This document shows, in pieces, positions 10,974 to 23,339 of a stretch of DNA of 64,000 nt. The DNA is taken from NCBI GenBank assembly GCA_034770075.1, contig CM068383.1, forward strand, positions 40,567,222-40,631,221, in the 5' to 3' direction. The notes below the pieces were generated by a model. That model was given only the letters and a program-made list of their open reading frames with translations, made no database searches and was not told the DNA's origin. Positions within the stretch are counted from its first letter, which is position 1. Every line of letters starts with the position of its first letter. The stretch is from Aralia elata. Its lineage: Eukaryota > Streptophyta > Magnoliopsida > Apiales > Araliaceae. A program made the translations under genes and the position numbers.

Positions 10974-11300
10974 TGCAGTTGGTAGCCAAACCTTTATACC
11001 AAGGTAACCAATTCAGTTTTATTAGGTTACCAATTAATTTAAGAACAGTTTTCAAGTGTTACCTGAATTTTTTTTTTCCATAGTGCAGTTGGTAGTCGAA
11101 CCTTCATACCAAGGTAACCTATTCAGTTTTATTAGGTTACCAATTTATTTTGAATGTGATGCAGTTGGTAGCCAAACCTTCATGCAGTTGGTTGCCAAAC
11201 CTTCAGACCAAGGTAACCAATTCAGTTTTATTAGGTTACAAATTTATTTTGAATGTGATGCAGGTGGTAGCCAAACCTTCATACAAAGGTAACCATTTTA
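10974..11300. repeat. Minisatellite, ~80-100 bp unit, about 4 copies
   Basis: Direct repeats of a unit containing gcagttggtagccaaacctt, ccaaggtaacc, attcagttttattaggtt and tttattttgaatgtgat begin near 10974, 11083, 11160 and 11261. The third copy contains an extra short internal duplication of the first ~25 bp. A 78-codon open frame across it is periodic because of the repeat and is not evidence of a gene. Confidence 0.8.
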
Positions 11301-11320
11301 GTTTTTGTGGGTAACCAAAT

Positions 11321-12214
11321 CGTCAAAAAAAAATTCAGAACAGTAACTCAGGTATTTTCGGAGATTCGCGGCGGAGAGGCCGATGTAGTGGCGGTGCAAC
11401 CAAGGACTTCCGGAGATTCACAGCGGAGGAGGATGATGAAAGGGAGGAGAGAGGAGGCGATAATGAAGAGAATGAGCTGTGAGGGAGATGAAGATTAGGA
11501 TAGAGAATATAATTTTTTGTTTTTTCTTCCTTTTGATTTGAATTATGGATTTATTTTTGTTGTTAGATCCCAAAGATTTGATTTGAATTATTAATTATGG
11601 CGGTTATTTCTCCTTGATTTTAGGTTTCCTTATTAATGTGAAATTGAATAGTTTGAATTTGTTGCCCTCTTTTTGTAATTATTTTATAGATACACTAATT
11701 GTGTAATTACTTTCTAATTGTTATATATTACTGTAAAGAACCCTTAAGTTTTTTCTAGTTTGAACAAAGCCCAATCTTTAAAAGTATTGTTTATGAGAAT
11801 GATCTGGCCCAAGGAGATTAATAATATAGCCCACTAAAAATGGGTAGCCATAAGCACCCAATACAGTTACTTTTAATGGGCAATAGAAAGTAACATTTAC
11901 AGATTTTTGGACCCCTATTATCCACGTCACCTTGGGAGAAAACTTAAAGAAACTTTGGCCCTAATGTTTCAGAAAACTTTTGTAAAAGTAACTAAGAATT
12001 GGTTTTTGTGCTTTAAAAATGTAAGGGCATCTGTGGTTTCGCTAAGTTAATTGGAGATGATGATGCTACCTACAGCCAGCTTCCATCTCAGAAATATCAT
12101 GCATGAAGCGCTTGTCCGCAACCCCTATGCCACTCGTGGTTGAAAGTGTAAGAAACGATTTCCAAATAAATTAATAATTTTTATATTTAAAAATTATTAT
12201 CCCAAGATTTTTCT
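11321..12214. other. Unassigned spacer between TEK3 and TEK2
   Basis: About 0.9 kb. A moderately GC-rich purine segment (about 11340-11500) is followed by AT-rich DNA. A short open frame (11307-11498) shows no recognisable domain. Nothing else was identified. Confidence 0.4.
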
Positions 12215-15200
12215 TGTGACACCCCCAAATTCAGGTACCAATACCTCGAACTTGGTGCTCACGATCAACGACATTCAATCACCTTCAATCAATATATGAC
12301 AACTAAATGCGGAGTAAATAATCATATATTGATCATTTAAAAAGGTTTACAAAGGGTCCTAAGGTCTATAACATTAAATAAACATTCCGAAGCATACAAA
12401 AATAACTAATATCGTTCGGGTTGCATAATCCGAAGTCCAGACAAAATAGTAAAATAGATGGCGCGTCCATCCGAAGCCTAGAACTTCATCTTCTCCTTGC
12501 CCTTATCTCTGCTCGAGCACTCGGGCTTAACTGTAATATTTTCATGATATAGCAAGAGTGAGCCACGAGTTTGCTCAGCAAGTTAAACGAACAAGGGGTA
12601 TATCATGAATGAAGATAAATGATTTCAATTGATTCCATAGTAAGAATAACTGTAACAATTTCAACAAAGTGAATAACGAAAACAAGAAAATCAATGATCG
12701 GTAAATGAATGAAGATTGATTATTAACTGCAAACATTCAAGTAGACTATAAACATACACATGAGGCACCGGTCACCTTGACCGACCCCCTTAGGTTGCCA
12801 ACTATAGAGTGTGTACGCAAGGGGATCAACCTTTTATACCCTATGAATATGCATACTATTTAACTCCATCTCGTGTACCGTCTTTCAGATACTTAGGTTA
12901 CTCCCTATCATGGGGTTGTTCATCCCAGTCCAAGAATTCGTACCCAACTATGGGTTTGGGGATAACTTTTAAATTAATTCACATGCATATATCTAGCCGA
13001 ACAAATGGCTAGACTTTTCTTAGAATAGTTCGTGAACATCCGAACCTTAAATTGTAATACTGTCCAACAATAGAACCGAAATTAAATGCACTATGTGCGA
13101 ATACCAATAATATCGATGTGAAAAAATTTAAAACAATTAAACCACTTAGCACATGTTTGAGAAATAGGACTCGAGCTTAATTCGAGAATTTTGCAACATG
13201 TAATAGAAACTTGCACAAAATATGATAGCAGACTTGCTCAATGTAAAGATAGTCAGGAACTTGCAATACTTATAATCTCGAGGTCGGGAAAACTTGCAAT
13301 AAGTAACGTGAGATTAGAAACTTGCAATATGCGCGAAGTATAAGATTAAGAACTTGCATAACATATACCTGTCTGCACAAAATAAAAGTAGTGCTTAAGG
13401 TTTAGATACTTGCCTGATTTGTTGCTTATACAAATTTACTCAACGATTCTGTTCTGCGAGTACCCTACAGTAATCATAATTATGCACTATGATCAGTCAT
13501 AGCTATGCATTAACAACAAATAGGATAGACTCACTTAAGGGGTACTTATGAACTCCGTTGGACTTATCGTTTCCTACAAGAGGTCTGACAAGCCACTCTT
13601 ACGAATCCGTAGGACCTTGACACAATCGGTAGAGTCACCGTCGAACCAGTGGGGGATTCTGCGACCACCCACTATGTTCAACGACTTGCTTCCGAAGTCC
13701 CATGATGGACTAGGGATATACCTTTGGGTCTGACCAACCCTCTGCCGTCAAGATGTTGGCTTCGGCGCCCCTTCGGGAACTTCTCGTGATTCGGGGACCG
13801 CCCGTACATCGGGGTCCTCTTTGGTATTAGATGTATCTTGCGTTTGGCTTCGGATAGTCAAACGTTTGGGCCTCAACGTCATTATAAGATTTCGGCTTCA
13901 GAGTTATAACTTTAAAAGTCAGGTCCGAGCCTTACTGGTAGTTAAAGATTCTGTTTCGGGTTCAGCACTGAGCCGGACCTTTGGCAGCTATCCGCACCTT
14001 TAGGTTCGACTACGGATTTCTCCCTTGGAAACCTCTCGTAGTTCGAGATCTCTCGTGGTTTGGGAACCACTTCGGGATCGGGTGAACTAATGCTCGACTC
14101 GCTTAGTGACTTCGGAGAAATAGTCAAGGTTCGGGTTCGGGGTCGGATAACCCGTCACCTCCAATGATTTGACTTCGGGTTCTCCTTCGGGAAACCTTTC
14201 GGCTTCGAGGTCGAATGGCAGACTAAAGTCCCTCTTCGGGGATTAAGAGTTTGGGTTCAGGAAACAACCTATTGGTTCGTCTATATCACAATCGCTTTTG
14301 GACTGAACCAAGCCCTCACAGCGAAATGGCTAGGGCCTTCGGTTTCCAATATTGAACGAAACCCATCGAAGTCAAAGGCCAATGCCTTCGGGTTTGATAA
14401 TAGATCCCGCTATAGGAACCATGCTATAGTTTGGGGTCAGGTAACCACCGGTACCTAACCCAGTTGCTTCGGTCCAAGAGTTCAGGGTGAGGCAACGAAC
14501 CTCATCGGGCAACTTCGGTCCTTCCGATATTGCTAAGTGATAAAGATAGGGTCATCAATACGACTAGGGCTTGAGTCACTACCATGTCCTATATCTATGC
14601 AGTGCCTGCATTGCACGCTACGACTCGGGGATTAACGTCAATCCCCCATTACACCTAATCATGCTCGACTCGACAACTACTGACTCCATCAGAAGGGAAT
14701 TTAACTAGACAAGGTAAGATAAATGCTTGGAATAGAAAGGAAGTCTCACCTCTTCGGAGCTTCGATATCTAATTCCCTAGCTTTCAGATTCCACTCGCCT
14801 CTTCAAATGGCAAGAATTTCTCCCAAGGTTACTCTTCTCTCTCAGCTCATAGTATCTCTCTTAAATCAGTATTGCATAAACTCAGCAAACTTCCCCAAGA
14901 GAACAAGGTCTCCATTTATAGGGAAATCTATACCCAGTCGCTGGTTATTATCCAGTGGGTAGGACCAATATACGCAGGTAATACCCGCTGGTTAAGCGTG
15001 ATTAGGTGAAAAGCTTCACCAACTCTCTGTTACATCAATCGACAGGTTGTCATTCGCATGCCTGGGTCTTCGTATCACACGGAATAGGCAATTGGCCTAG
15101 CGCAGCTAGTGGTACTTACACGCAACCCTTAAATCAGCCATCAATAGTAAAGTCACGAGGTCGGGTGGCTCCATGTCTGGGCTACTAAGTCCTTAGCTGA

Positions 15201-15358
15201 TGATCAGCTTGCTACACCCAACATTAAGAACTTGGATTGGGCTTGTTTAATAGAAATAAACGGACCAGCCCAATACTAGGAATCCCTTAGTGAAATTAAT
15301 AATGTTAACCCTCTACAAGGCCATAAGTAGCTCATTGGGCTTGCTTAATAAACACGAG
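12215..15358 (-). repeat. TEK2 3' LTR, main part
   Basis: Starts tgtgacacccccaaattc and is collinear from about 12886 to 15190 with the second copy at 24692-26999. Short open frames within the two copies recur at matching positions and are LTR sequence, not genes. A TATAAAT on the minus strand (complement at 14914-14920) is the likely promoter. With the 17 bp at 23290-23306 the LTR is about 3.16 kb. The stretch 13740-14530 is rich in ttcgg motifs. COP-A1 interrupts the LTR near its start. Confidence 0.85.
12542..12608 (-). promoter_or_regulatory. Conserved stem-flanked LTR block, TEK2 copy
   Basis: A perfect inverted repeat tcatgatata (12542-12551) / tatatcatga (12599-12608) encloses a 47-nt loop, gcaagagtgagccacgagtt and onward. 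It is 327 bp from the LTR 3' end, close to the spacing in TEK1 and TEK3. Confidence 0.75.
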
Positions 15359-15854
15359 GCTATGATGATCTCAAGTCCAAGGATCACTTGTACTACTATC
15401 ACTAGAGGAAATCCTATTGATAGGCGAGTAAAACTCCATTAGGTATTCCTTAGCGAGCCACGTTCAGTGTACTTATTCTCCAATAAGCACCTACATACTT
15501 GCTTTAGTGTCTCCACACAAATGATTATGAGATCAATCATCCTCTTCCTAAGAGTAAGCAACGTATGTACTAATCTATCCAGATTCACTAATCCCCTTTT
15601 TAGTAATCCAATGATTAGGAACGATTTTAGTTTGTGAACTATCTAGAATTTAGATCTCATTAGCATGATCATCATCATGATACTAAAAGCATTGCTCAAA
15701 ACTATGAGTTTATCACATTTAATATAACAGCACCATGTAGATAATATAAAATGCCTTTTAAGAAAATCAATTCTTTTATTAATAAATGAATAAGATTACA
15801 AAGTATATGCTACATCATATCAAATATGATTGGCTTGTGTGCATACTACTTTCA
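15359..15854 (-). repeat. COP-A1 3' LTR, truncated
   Basis: Matches the right-hand 496 bp of the 21475-23289 LTR (about 22795-23289), ending catactactttca. About 1.3 kb of the LTR is absent. The joint with TEK2 sequence lies at about 15358/15359. Confidence 0.85.
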
Positions 15855-15868
15855 ATTTCCCACTTGCA

Positions 15869-18800
15869 CTAAAGCCAATCGCCATGGTATCTAATACCCA
15901 TCTTCTCTAAGTGACGATCAAATTGCTGTTGTGTTAAAGCTTTAGTAAATGAATTTGCAATGTTGTCTTGAGAGTCCACACGCTCCAGGGTAACATCTCC
16001 TCTTTCAATGATCTCTCTGAATCAAATGAAACCGCCACAACACATGTTTGGATTTCTGATGAGACCTGGGTTTCTTAGCCTGCGCAACAGCTCCAGTGTT
16101 GTCACAAAATAAAGGTACGACTCCTCTAATGCTAGGAACCACTCCAAGTTTAGTTATGAACTTCTTCATCCAAACAGCTTCCTTTGCAGCTTCACTTGCA
16201 GCTATGTACTCTGCCTCTGTCACTTAATCAGCAACTGTTTGCTGCTTGGAACTTTTCCAACTCACTGCGCCACCGTTTAAGGTAAACACATACCCTGAAA
16301 CGGATTTACTGTCATCTTGGTCCGTTTGAAAACTTGAGTCTGTATAGCCCTTTAGTTTCAATTCAGACCCACCGTAGACAAGAAATATATCCTTAGTTCT
16401 TCTCAAGTACTTTAGGATGTTTTTCACTGCCTTCCAGTGCTCTTCTCCTAGATTCGACTGATATCTGCTTGTTACACTAAGTGCATGAGCAACATCTGGT
16501 CTAGTACATATCATACCGTACATGATAGATCCTATTGCTGAAGCATAAGGAATCTTACTCATACGGTCGCTCTCCTCAGGTGTCTTTGGGGCCTGTTTCT
16601 TGGAGAGATGTATTTCATGGCTCATTGGCACGAGACATCTCTTGGAATCTTCTATGCTAAACTTCTTTAGCATCGAGTCAATGTACTTTCTTTGGGTCAA
16701 GCCCAGCATCCTTTTAGATCTATCTCTATAGATCTTTATCCCCAAAATATAGGATGCCTCACTCAAGTCCTTCATGGAGAAATGTTTAGATAACCAAATT
16801 TTGATGGACTGTAGCATATGAACATCATTCCCTATCAGAAATATATCATCAACATATAATACAAGGAATGAAACAGCGCTCCCACTAACCTTCTTGTACA
16901 CACAAGGTTCATCCTCATTTTTGATAAAATCAAACCTTTTGATTATCTCATCAAAATGGATGTTCCATCTTCGAGAAGCTTGCTTCAATCCATAAATGGA
17001 TCGTTGTAGCTTACAGACTTGGTTTGTTCCAACTGTTAAAACAAAACCCTCTGGCTGTATCATATATACATTCTCCTCAAGCTCTCCATTGAGGAAGGCC
17101 GTTTTCACGTCCATTTGCCAGATTTCGTAGTCATAATAAGCTGCAATTGTAAGCAAAATCCGAATGGACTTGAGCATAGCTACTGGTGAGAAGGTTTCAT
17201 CATAGTCAACTCCTTGTCTTTGTTTGAAACCTTTTGCAACCAGTCGGGCCTTATAGGTCTCTACCTTGCCGTCCGCTCCAGTCTTTCTCTTAAAGACCCA
17301 TTTACACCCAATAGGCTTAATGCCCTCAGGTGGTGTAACCAAAGTCCATACTTGGTTTTCATACATGGAGTCCATCTCGGATTTCATGGCTTCTAGATAT
17401 TTCTCTGAGTCTTTACTACTCATAGCCTCTTCGTAAGTTAATAGATCATCATCATCTATGATGCGTACCTCATCATCATCCTCTATGATGAATCCATACC
17501 TATCAGGTATCTTCGGTACTCTTTCAAATTTATGAATAGGTTGTGGTACATTAGGTTCTTCCACTCGGTCAGGTATCTGACTTTGATCCGTAGTATTTTG
17601 TGGTTTTTGAACTTCTACAAGATATATCTTACTCCTACTGACCCCTTCAAGGATAAACTCTTTTTCCAAGAAGGCAGCGTGTTTCGTAACAAACACCTTT
17701 TGATCAGTAGGATGATAGAAATAATACCCTGATATTTCTTTAGGGTATCCCACGAATCTACATTTGTTAGATCTAGTCTTCAGCTTGTCATGCTCAAACC
17801 TTTTGACATAAGCTGGACAACCCCAAGTCTTAACATGCTTAAGATTTGGTTTCCTCCCTGTCCATAACTCATATGGAGTCTTTGGGACGGATTTGGTAGG
17901 TACCTTGTTAAGTAGGTATGTAGCCGATTCTAGGGCATAACCTCAGAAGGATACTGGAAGGTCGGTAAAACTCATCATGGAACGAACCATGTCCAACAAT
18001 GTTCGATTTCTCCTTTCAGATACACCATTCAACTGTGACATCCTTGGTAGAGTCCATTATGAGATTATACCATTTTCTTTGAGACAACTGAGAAACTCAT
18101 TGGTTAAGTATTCCCCTCCTCGATCCGATCGAAGAATCTTAATACTCTTACCAGTTTGCTTCTCTACTTCATTTCTGAATTCTTTGAACTTTTCAAACGA
18201 TTCAGATCTGTATTTCATTAAATACACATATCCAAATCTAGAATGATCATCAGTGAAAGTAATAAAATAAGAATACCCTCCTCGTGCATTCGTTGTCATA
18301 GGTCTACATACGTCTGTGTGTACCAACGCTAACAACTCTGTAACTCTTTCTCCTTTTTCACTAAAAGGGGATTTAGTCATCTTACCCATGAGACAAGATT
18401 CACAAGTTGGATATGATTCGTAATCAGATAGCTCTAAAAGTCCATTTTTATGCAACTTGGTTAATCTTGTTTCATTGATATGACCGAGTCTACAGTGCCA
18501 CATAAAGGTATAATAAATATCATCTCTTTTCCTTTTCTTAGTTTGTTCAACTTGAAGTATATTTTTATGCAAGTCAAGTATGTAAAGTCCATTCAGTAAA
18601 TTGCCAACACCATATAAAACATTTTTATTATAAATGGAACAAATGTTGTTCTTTATTATAATATCAAAACCATCCATATCTAATACAGAAATTGAAATAA
18701 TGTTTCTAATGAGTGTTGGAACATAATAACAATTATTTAAACTAATGGACTTGCCCATAGGCAGTGCTAAATAATAAGTTCCTACAGCTAATGCAGCAAG

Positions 18801-19806
18801 CAACCTTTGCTCCATTTTCTACTCGTAGGACGACTTCATCCTTATTCAGCTTTCTACTTCTGCTTAGTCCCTGCATATTATTACATATGTGAGAACTACA
18901 ACCGGTATCCAATACCCAAGTAGAATTTTGACTTTTAGAAAAATTAATTTCAATCATGAACAAACCTAGATCGGAAGTCGAAGCTTCTCCAAGCTTCTTT
19001 TGGTCCGCAAGATACTCCTTGCAGTTCCTCTTCCAGTGTCCCGACTTATTGCAATGGTAGCAAATTCCTTTGCTATCTGGATCAGGTTTCTTTTTATCCT
19101 TTCCTTTCGCCTTGCCCTTAGCCTTCTTGTTTTTCTTCCTTTCAGAAGATACCATGGGCCTCTTCATTTTCTTGGAAGAATCATCCACTAGTAAGACTTG
19201 GTTCTTGTTAGATGAGAAGTGACCTTCAGCAGTTTTCAACATGTTAAGTAACTCAGGCAAACTGACGTCCAACTTATTCATGTGAAAATTCACAACAAAT
19301 TGTGAGAAGGTGTCCAAGAGTGACTGCAAGATCAAATCTTGACTTAACTCCCCATCCATCACGAACCCAAGCTGTCCAAGTTGTTCAATCAGATTGATCA
19401 TCTTAAGGACATGAGTCTCAACGGCAGTGCCCTCGGTCATATGAGATCGAAAGAGATCCTTAGATATCTGATATCTAGCAGTCCTACTTTGCTCACTATA
19501 CAACTCTTTGAGGTGCAGCAATATAGTAGGAGCATCCATAGTTTCATGCTGACGCTGAAGCTCGTTACTCATGGATGCGAGCATGATGCATTGAGCCAAG
19601 ATTGCATCATCTTGCCACTTTCTGAAAGTAGTAATCTCTTCCTCAGAGACTGTTTCTGCAACATTTGTAAAGACTGACGAATTTAGGACATAAGAAATCT
19701 TTTCAGTAGTGAGAACAATTCTCAGATTCCTTAACCAGTCCGTGTAATTCGGTCCGGTCAGTTTGTTAGCATCAAGTATGCTACACAGTGACAGTGAATT
19801 TGACAT
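15869..19806 (-). pseudogene. COP-A1 gag-pol polyprotein, broken
   Basis: From the ATG at 19806 the domains run in copia order. Gag begins MSNSLSLCSILDANKLTG. A CCHC zinc knuckle (CYHCNKSGHWKRNC) is near 19020-19062. The protease has DTGCSSH near 18890-18920. The integrase has an HCRLGH pre-integrase motif and later LRSDRGGEY. RT (16224-17753) has an LYVDD active site near 16845-16856, and RNase H is at 15869-16223. The defects are a 4-bp tandem duplication (agca on the + strand, near 18795) shifting frame between protease and integrase; a nonsense codon after ENGIIS (about 18055); a Trp codon changed to TGA (about 17945); and a stop between RT and RNase H (about 16224). The RT frame is otherwise intact over 509 codons, so the copy is only moderately old. 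Confidence 0.85.
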
Positions 19807-21462
19807 TTTTAAATTCTGCATGTGAAATAGACAACATTTTAGCATTCATTCATTTAATTAATTACCAAAATAAATTAGGTCTTTATTTTAAATTGGTATC
19901 TCTCACTTTTTCATCAAATTATATTACCCTCATTATATAGTTCGATAATTCTAATTAAAGATTTGCTAGTGAGACTAAGGATCCCATTTCAAATGTATAT
20001 AGCCTTGTGATGACACAACAAACGATATATAAATAAATAGGTAGACAACTATTGTCAATTACATCACTATGTAACACCTTGTATTTTGCCTCTTAGATTA
20101 TTTTATCAAGTGGTGATACATCCGAATCAAAATTATCTAAGTTAAGTCCATCCTAGCACTTCCATATATGTGAAGAGAAAAATACCGTCCTTGTGGTGAC
20201 ACAACAAAACAGTAATGTTCAATTCCTTAATAAGCATCAAATGTGATAAAGCAACATCGTAAATATTTAATACTTGCCTTGTGGTGACACAACAAACTCA
20301 TATTAAATATTTAATACTCTATTGCTTTACCATGCTAGAAAGCGACGTTCGATATTCCAAATATCTTTGAACGCTTAGGACTTAATATGATGTCTTTGAG
20401 GGGTTTGTTATTATTAGTCTCATCTTGTTTAGCGCGCATGCACATATATATATAAAATACACGTCATATTATTTAACATGCGAAGGATGTTGGATAATAT
20501 ATAATATATATATAGTAATCATGCACATATAGAATACTATATTCTACCCGGATTGATTATGGACTTTTATTCTAGTTTGGTTCACTAGAGCCACCAAGTG
20601 AACAAAAGGTCAAACCTAGGGTGTAAGAATTAAATTTAAATATAACTATTACATTTAAACCGGGCTCCAATACAAACGGGTCTTCAAACGCTCCTTGCTC
20701 CTTTGTCTCCAATTCTTCAAAATAATTCTAACTAGTCCTATTACATAAACTATTTAAAATAAATAGAAACCTTGATCATCAGTCAAGGGGAAGTACATAG
20801 GAGAAAGATAGAATTTACATCCAGAAAAACTATAGAGGACGAGGTACGCAGACCCCATTTATAGAAACTCATACATTCAAGCATCCTCTAAAATAATTCC
20901 AATCACACATTGGTCAATAGTCCATAATCAATCCCTATTTATTATCATACATATCTCTATATGTATCAATAAATAATATTCATCTCATGAATAATAAAAC
21001 CATTCATATATGCATTGATATCAATTAATGGGCAAAAGTTTTGCTAATATTTAGTTTTGAAACAAAATAAACTCTTTTATTTTAATCAAAAACCAAATTC
21101 AAATTAAACTCCTTTAATTTTAACAGTCTGAAATCCTATTCCAGATAAAATAAACATCTTTATTTTAAACTTTTATCAATTAAATAAACTATTTATTTTA
21201 ATTGAAGGAAAAAATAATTTTTTAAAACCTGCAGACCGGCGCGACCGCGCTCCAAATTGAACTAGGAGCAGCGCGGCCGCGCTGCACCCCTAGAAATATT
21301 TTCTGGGTTCGGGCGCGACCGCGCTCCATAATGAACTGGAAGCGGCGCGGCCGCGCCGCGACGTAGAATCAGAAAAAAAAATTTCAGCCCAAAAATTCGA
21401 TCGTATCGCATATCAATTCATACATGGAATCATCACAATCAATAATTAACATAAGGATTAGG
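19807..21462 (-). other. COP-A1 5' leader (untranslated)
   Basis: A 1.65-kb non-coding leader lies between PBS and gag and is collinear with the COP-A2 leader (55813-57684). It includes four copies of a cttgtggtgacacaacaaa-like motif (20002-20023, 20188-20208, 20276-20296, and a weaker one near 20108), a gacaactattgtc stem motif (20044-20056), and a GC-rich palindromic segment (21235-21362). It is otherwise AT-rich. Confidence 0.75.
21235..21362 (-). repeat. GC-rich duplicated palindromes in the COP-A1 leader
   Basis: Two tandem copies of a ~75-bp GC-rich unit, each holding gcgcgaccgcgctcc, a ~15-base AT spacer containing gaact, and gcgcggccgcgc. They contrast sharply with the AT-rich surroundings. 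The same arrangement occurs in the COP-A2 leader at 55914-56040 on the opposite strand. Confidence 0.8.
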
Positions 21463-21474
21463 CTCTGATACCAC
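21463..21474 (-). promoter_or_regulatory. COP-A1 primer binding site
   Basis: The minus strand reads tggtatcagagc after the LTR end, with one intervening base. This is the usual copia PBS complementary to initiator methionine tRNA. Confidence 0.85.
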
Positions 21475-23289
21475 TGTTAGGTTTGTATATAACCCAAACA
21501 TGCAATCAAATTACATAAATAGGGCGGAAGCGTGATAAAACGGATTTTAAAATTTTAATACAAACTATCACCATGATCTATTCTTGTGTTCAATTATCAA
21601 TTAAACGAAAGAGAAAGAGAATAAGAATTATACCCTCGTAGATCAAAGCTTCATCGGGTACAAGTTCAACTCATAGTCCTTCGTGTTCTCCTCGAATTTC
21701 ACCGACGAGATTCCTTCCTTTGATCAACGTTAGCCACCCAAGTGTTTGGCCTCTAGATGTGATCTATCAAGGAAGAATAGGTATTCAAGAAGTTGGGTGT
21801 TGGCAAAACCCTAGTTTCTATCTCTATTGAAATTGCAAGTACTCTCCACAATCTAATGCAAGAGTGTGTAATCCTAATCTATGATAAGACTCCTCTTATT
21901 TATAGATGTAGAAAAACCCTTCCCTAAACTATTTAGGATTAGGGTTTCTATTATAATTAAACTCTTTTAATTAATTATGCTTCTAATCCAATTAGGAATT
22001 CATGTGAGAATACTTCTATTAATTAATTCCCAATCCCTATTAGAAATTAAATAATAGTAATAGTAATAATAATAATAAGACTTCTCTTATGAATTTATAT
22101 TTAATATTTCTAAAATATTAAATAATAAATATTAAGCTATTTAATTTATTCTATCTCCATAGACTAAATTAAATACACTTAACGTATTATTATAATTATG
22201 CCATTTACTTCTTAAATAAATATTTTTCTTTTGCGGTGTGACCCTTTAGGTTCTCCATATTAAACTGGTTGTGAATAAATCAATTAGAACAATTCTAATT
22301 ATATTTAAATAAATAAATTAAACTATTTAATTCATTTAAATAAATAATATTTATTCTAAAATAAGGTTAAGCCCCCTTAGCGATCAACGACTTTCTAGAT
22401 AATATAGATTTCAACATTAATCACAAAAGAACCTTTCAGTGCATAATTACCGTACAATTTAATCCTTCTACCATACAATGTCCCAATTAAATATAAGACA
22501 TAGATTCTGTCAAGTCTTATTTTATTTAATTATATATATTTCGATTCCCAAATGTACAACTCTAAATAATACAAATTAGAAACTCCTTTCTAATTTCATT
22601 ATACCTTGGCCAAGGACTACTGAGTTGTCATTTATCGACTCACATAGGACATTCATATCTTTTACTAGACGTGGTAGATTCTTTGTTGATCATTCACCTA
22701 TCTCCATGTACAACTTATTATACCCAATCATACTCTTTGATATACCCTAAATGTCTTAAGGGACATGTCAAAGTATAACTCATCATACACAAGATACTAT
22801 TATGATTTCAAGTCCAATGATCACTTGTACTACTATCACTAGAGGAATTCCTATTGACAGGTGAGTAAAACTCCATTAGGTATTCCTTAGCGAGCCACGT
22901 TCAGTATACTTATTCTCCAATAAGCACCTACATATTTGCTTTAGTGTCTCCACACAAATGATTATGAGATCAATCATCCTCTTCCTAAGCAAACAACGTA
23001 TATACTAATCTATCCGGATTCACTAATCCTCTTTTTAGTAATCCAACGATTAGGAACGATTTTAGTTTGTGAGCTATCTAGAATTTAGATCTCATTAGCA
23101 TGATCATCATCATGATTCTAAAAGCATTGCTCAAAACTATGGGTTTATCACATTTAATATAACAGCACCATGTAGATAATGTAAAATGCCTTTTAAGAAA
23201 ATCAATTCTTTTATTAATAAATGAATAAGATTACAAAGTATATGATACATCATATCAAATATGATTGAGTTGTGTGCATACTACTTTCA
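21475..23289 (-). repeat. COP-A1 5' LTR
   Basis: On the + strand it runs tgttaggtttgtat to actactttca, 1,815 bp, with TG/CA ends. A minus-strand TATAAAT (complement near 21899-21905) followed by aagaggagtc is the likely promoter. It matches the COP-A2 LTR in reverse orientation. Confidence 0.85.
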
Positions 23290-23306
23290 AAATCGTGGTC
23301 ATTACA
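23290..23306 (-). repeat. TEK2 3' LTR, terminal 17 bp
   Basis: The bases aatcgtggtcattaca are the start of the TEK2 LTR (TGTAATGACC on the minus strand), left on the far side of the COP-A1 insertion and directly followed by the polypurine tract. Confidence 0.75.
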
Positions 23307-23339
23307 TCCTCCCCTCCTTATAAGAATTCCATCCCCAGA

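Larger units (their letters stand above)
15359..23289 (-). mobile_element. Ty1-copia element COP-A1, left LTR truncated
   Basis: Minus-oriented copia element inserted in the TEK2 LTR. The 5' LTR is 21475-23289 (1,815 bp, tgttagg...ctttca on the + strand). The PBS (complement of tggtatcagagc) lies at 21463-21474. A long leader follows, then gag-pol (15869-19806), a PPT (complement of atttcccactt, 15855-15865), and only 496 bp of the 3' LTR (15359-15854). No target duplication is recoverable because the left end is missing. It belongs to the same family as COP-A2 (matching LTRs, leader motifs and gag). The gag type (LTGPNYTDWLRNLRIVL) and the long LTR suggest the Angela/Tork part of Ty1-copia. 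Confidence 0.85.

Noticed and set aside
14723..14962. 79-codon frame in TEK2 LTR, also at 26520-26759
   Set aside because: Repeated LTR sequence in antisense to the element, with no recognised domain.
21235..21362. CpG island promoter
   Set aside because: The GC richness comes from two short palindromic units in a retrotransposon leader, not from a gene promoter.
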